From assembly GCA_023425615.1 (NCBI GenBank), contig JAFACJ010000759.1:1-6178 (forward strand): 6,178 bases of DNA, in the 5' to 3' direction. Of the stretch, positions 5,371 through 6,178 are shown piece by piece; within the stretch, counting starts at the first letter, position 1; each line of letters begins with the position of its first letter. Under the pieces are notes generated by a model. That model saw nothing but the letters and a program-made list of their open reading frames with translations. It made no database searches and was not told the origin of the DNA. Source of the stretch: Actinomycetes bacterium. GTDB taxonomy: Bacteria; Actinomycetota; Actinomycetes; Streptosporangiales; Streptosporangiaceae. Made by a program: the position numbers and the translations under genes.

Positions 5371-5656
5371 TCATCCCGTCGACCATGCCCACCCATGCAC
5401 GCCATCCGCACGCCGCCGCTACGCCGACCTGAAGAACAAGGCCACCGCCGAGCACCGTCGCGGGTGCGCCGACAGCGCCCAGCTGATGGCCGAACACCCG
5501 CTCGTACGTCCTGTGCGGCCTGAGCCTGCGGGTGTTCGGCACTTTCCCCACCTGGGCCGGCCTTGACCGGCGGGCAAGCCCGGCACCCAGGCTCCGGAAT
5601 CCCTTCTCCGCCGAACATCACGGGCTTCACCAAACCCGGGCAGCTCATGGATGGCA
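5348..5656. other. Convergent gap without a convincing gene
   Basis: About 309 nt separate the ends of the oxygenase and the acetyltransferase. Apart from the short hairpins at its left edge, I see no RNA gene or clear terminator. One plus-strand frame around 5408-5506 reads like part of a protein (RRYADLKNKATAEHRRG followed by CADSAQLMAEHPLV), but has no start in context and soon stops. It may be a decayed transposase or other gene fragment; I cannot name it. Confidence 0.5.
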
Positions 5657-6175
5657 TCAGGCTATGTCCAGGCGGCCGACAGCAGGGCTGCGGCGTTCCA
5701 GGAAGACGACGTCGCGCCAGCGTCCGTGGTGGCGGCCGATGCGCTCGCGGGTGCCGACGATGCGGAAACCCGCCTTGCGGTGCAGGGTGAGGCTGGCGGT
5801 GTTCTCGGGAAAGACGCCGGACTGGATGGTCCAGATCCCGGCGGCCTCGGTGGAGGCGATGAGCGCGTTCAGCAGGGCGGTGCCGACGCCGCGTCCGCGG
5901 GCGTCGGGGTGGATGTAGAGGGAGTGCTCCACGACGCCGACGTAGACGGGGCGGGTGGAGATGGAGCTGACGGCGATCCAGCCGAGAAGCTCGTCGTGCG
6001 GGCCGGTGGCGACATGGCGATGGTCGGGGAGCCTGCCGGCGTCGAAGTGCTCCCAGGAGGGGGCTCGGGTTTCGAAGCTGGCGTGGCCGGTGTCCAGGCC
6101 GGCCTGGTAGATGGCCAGGACTTGATCGGCGTCCTCGGGGCGCATGGGCCGGAGGGCGAAGGTGGGGCTGTTCAT
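5657..6175 (-). CDS. GNAT acetyltransferase, phosphinothricin / methionine-sulfone N-acetyltransferase type
   Basis: This complete 172-residue GNAT enzyme transfers an acetyl group from acetyl-CoA to an amine. The N-terminus LRPMRPEDADQVLAIYQAGL (8-27) is the first strand-helix unit. VEHSLYIHPDARGRGVGTAL (82-101) contains the acetyl-CoA pyrophosphate loop R93-GRGVG-T99 and a likely catalytic-region E83. ENTASLTLHRKAGF (124-137) is the usual motif B, and GRWRDVVFLERR (151-162) is characteristic of the PAT/MnaT group, which acetylates phosphinothricin-like or methionine-sulfone-like amino acids. The natural substrate is unknown. It is convergent with the oxygenase and separated from it by about 309 nt, so membership in the peptide cluster is doubtful. 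The ATG at 6175 gives a normal N-terminus; its ribosome site lies beyond the window edge. Confidence 0.88.
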   Translation of the reverse strand: MNSPTFALRPMRPEDADQVLAIYQAGLDTGHASFETRAPSWEHFDAGRLPDHRHVATGPHDELLGWIAVSSISTRPVYVGVVEHSLYIHPDARGRGVGTALLNALIASTEAAGIWTIQSGVFPENTASLTLHRKAGFRIVGTRERIGRHHGRWRDVVFLERRSPAVGRLDIA

Positions 6176-6178
6176 GGT

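Noticed and set aside
4529..5551. A 340-residue minus-strand frame opposite the plus-strand oxygenase
   Set aside because: It shows no domain and lies antisense to a gene with conserved iron-binding motifs.
5532..5918. Plus-strand frames overlapping the end of the GNAT gene
   Set aside because: They are shadows of the acetyltransferase, Arg/Pro-rich with no recognisable family.

Overview
The window is high-GC DNA with actinobacterial codon use, GTG starts, overlapping stop/start codons and protein types typical of mycelial actinomycetes (Streptomyces or Streptosporangiales-like). The sequence does not settle the genus. There is no rRNA, tRNA, CRISPR array or intact mobile element.

Positions 1-4374 are one tightly packed minus-strand gene string, read right to left. 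Its order is: an LLM-class (luciferase-like, probably F420 or flavin) oxidoreductase (3433-4374); a 168-residue protein whose centre is 17 tandem Lys-x-x triplets, 16 of them Lys-(Asp/Glu)-x (2930-3436); an ATP-grasp-like protein that has lost most of the ATP-grasp active site (2092-2943); a complete graspetide-maturase-like ATP-grasp ligase (1217-2095); a 2-oxoglutarate/Fe(II) oxygenase-like protein (510-1220); and the N-terminus of a membrane-anchored protein resembling streptomycete NACHT NTPases, which runs off the left edge (1-491). Four of the five junctions overlap by 4 to 14 nt and the fifth gap is 18 nt. A single mRNA with translational coupling is therefore the simplest reading.

A 247-bp divergent gap (4375-4621) holds a plausible promoter for the minus-strand operon, a weaker one for the plus strand, and three TTCCGG/CCGGAA half-sites. 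To its right, on the plus strand, is a second 2OG/Fe(II) oxygenase (4622-5347), clearly paralogous to the one in the operon. A roughly 309-bp convergent gap with no convincing gene follows, then a minus-strand GNAT acetyltransferase of the phosphinothricin/methionine-sulfone type (5657-6175), probably unrelated housekeeping or resistance.

The best overall interpretation is a candidate RiPP (ribosomally made, modified peptide) locus. The Lys-Asp/Glu repeat protein would be the precursor. The ATP-grasp ligase, perhaps assisted by its degenerate partner, would join Lys amines to Asp/Glu carboxylates or form other acyl links. The two oxygenases would hydroxylate the peptide and the LLM enzyme would perform a redox step. 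The NACHT-like membrane protein may be a sensor or effector. The families and motifs are seen in the sequence; the pathway and product are inference. No transporter or leader protease lies within the window.
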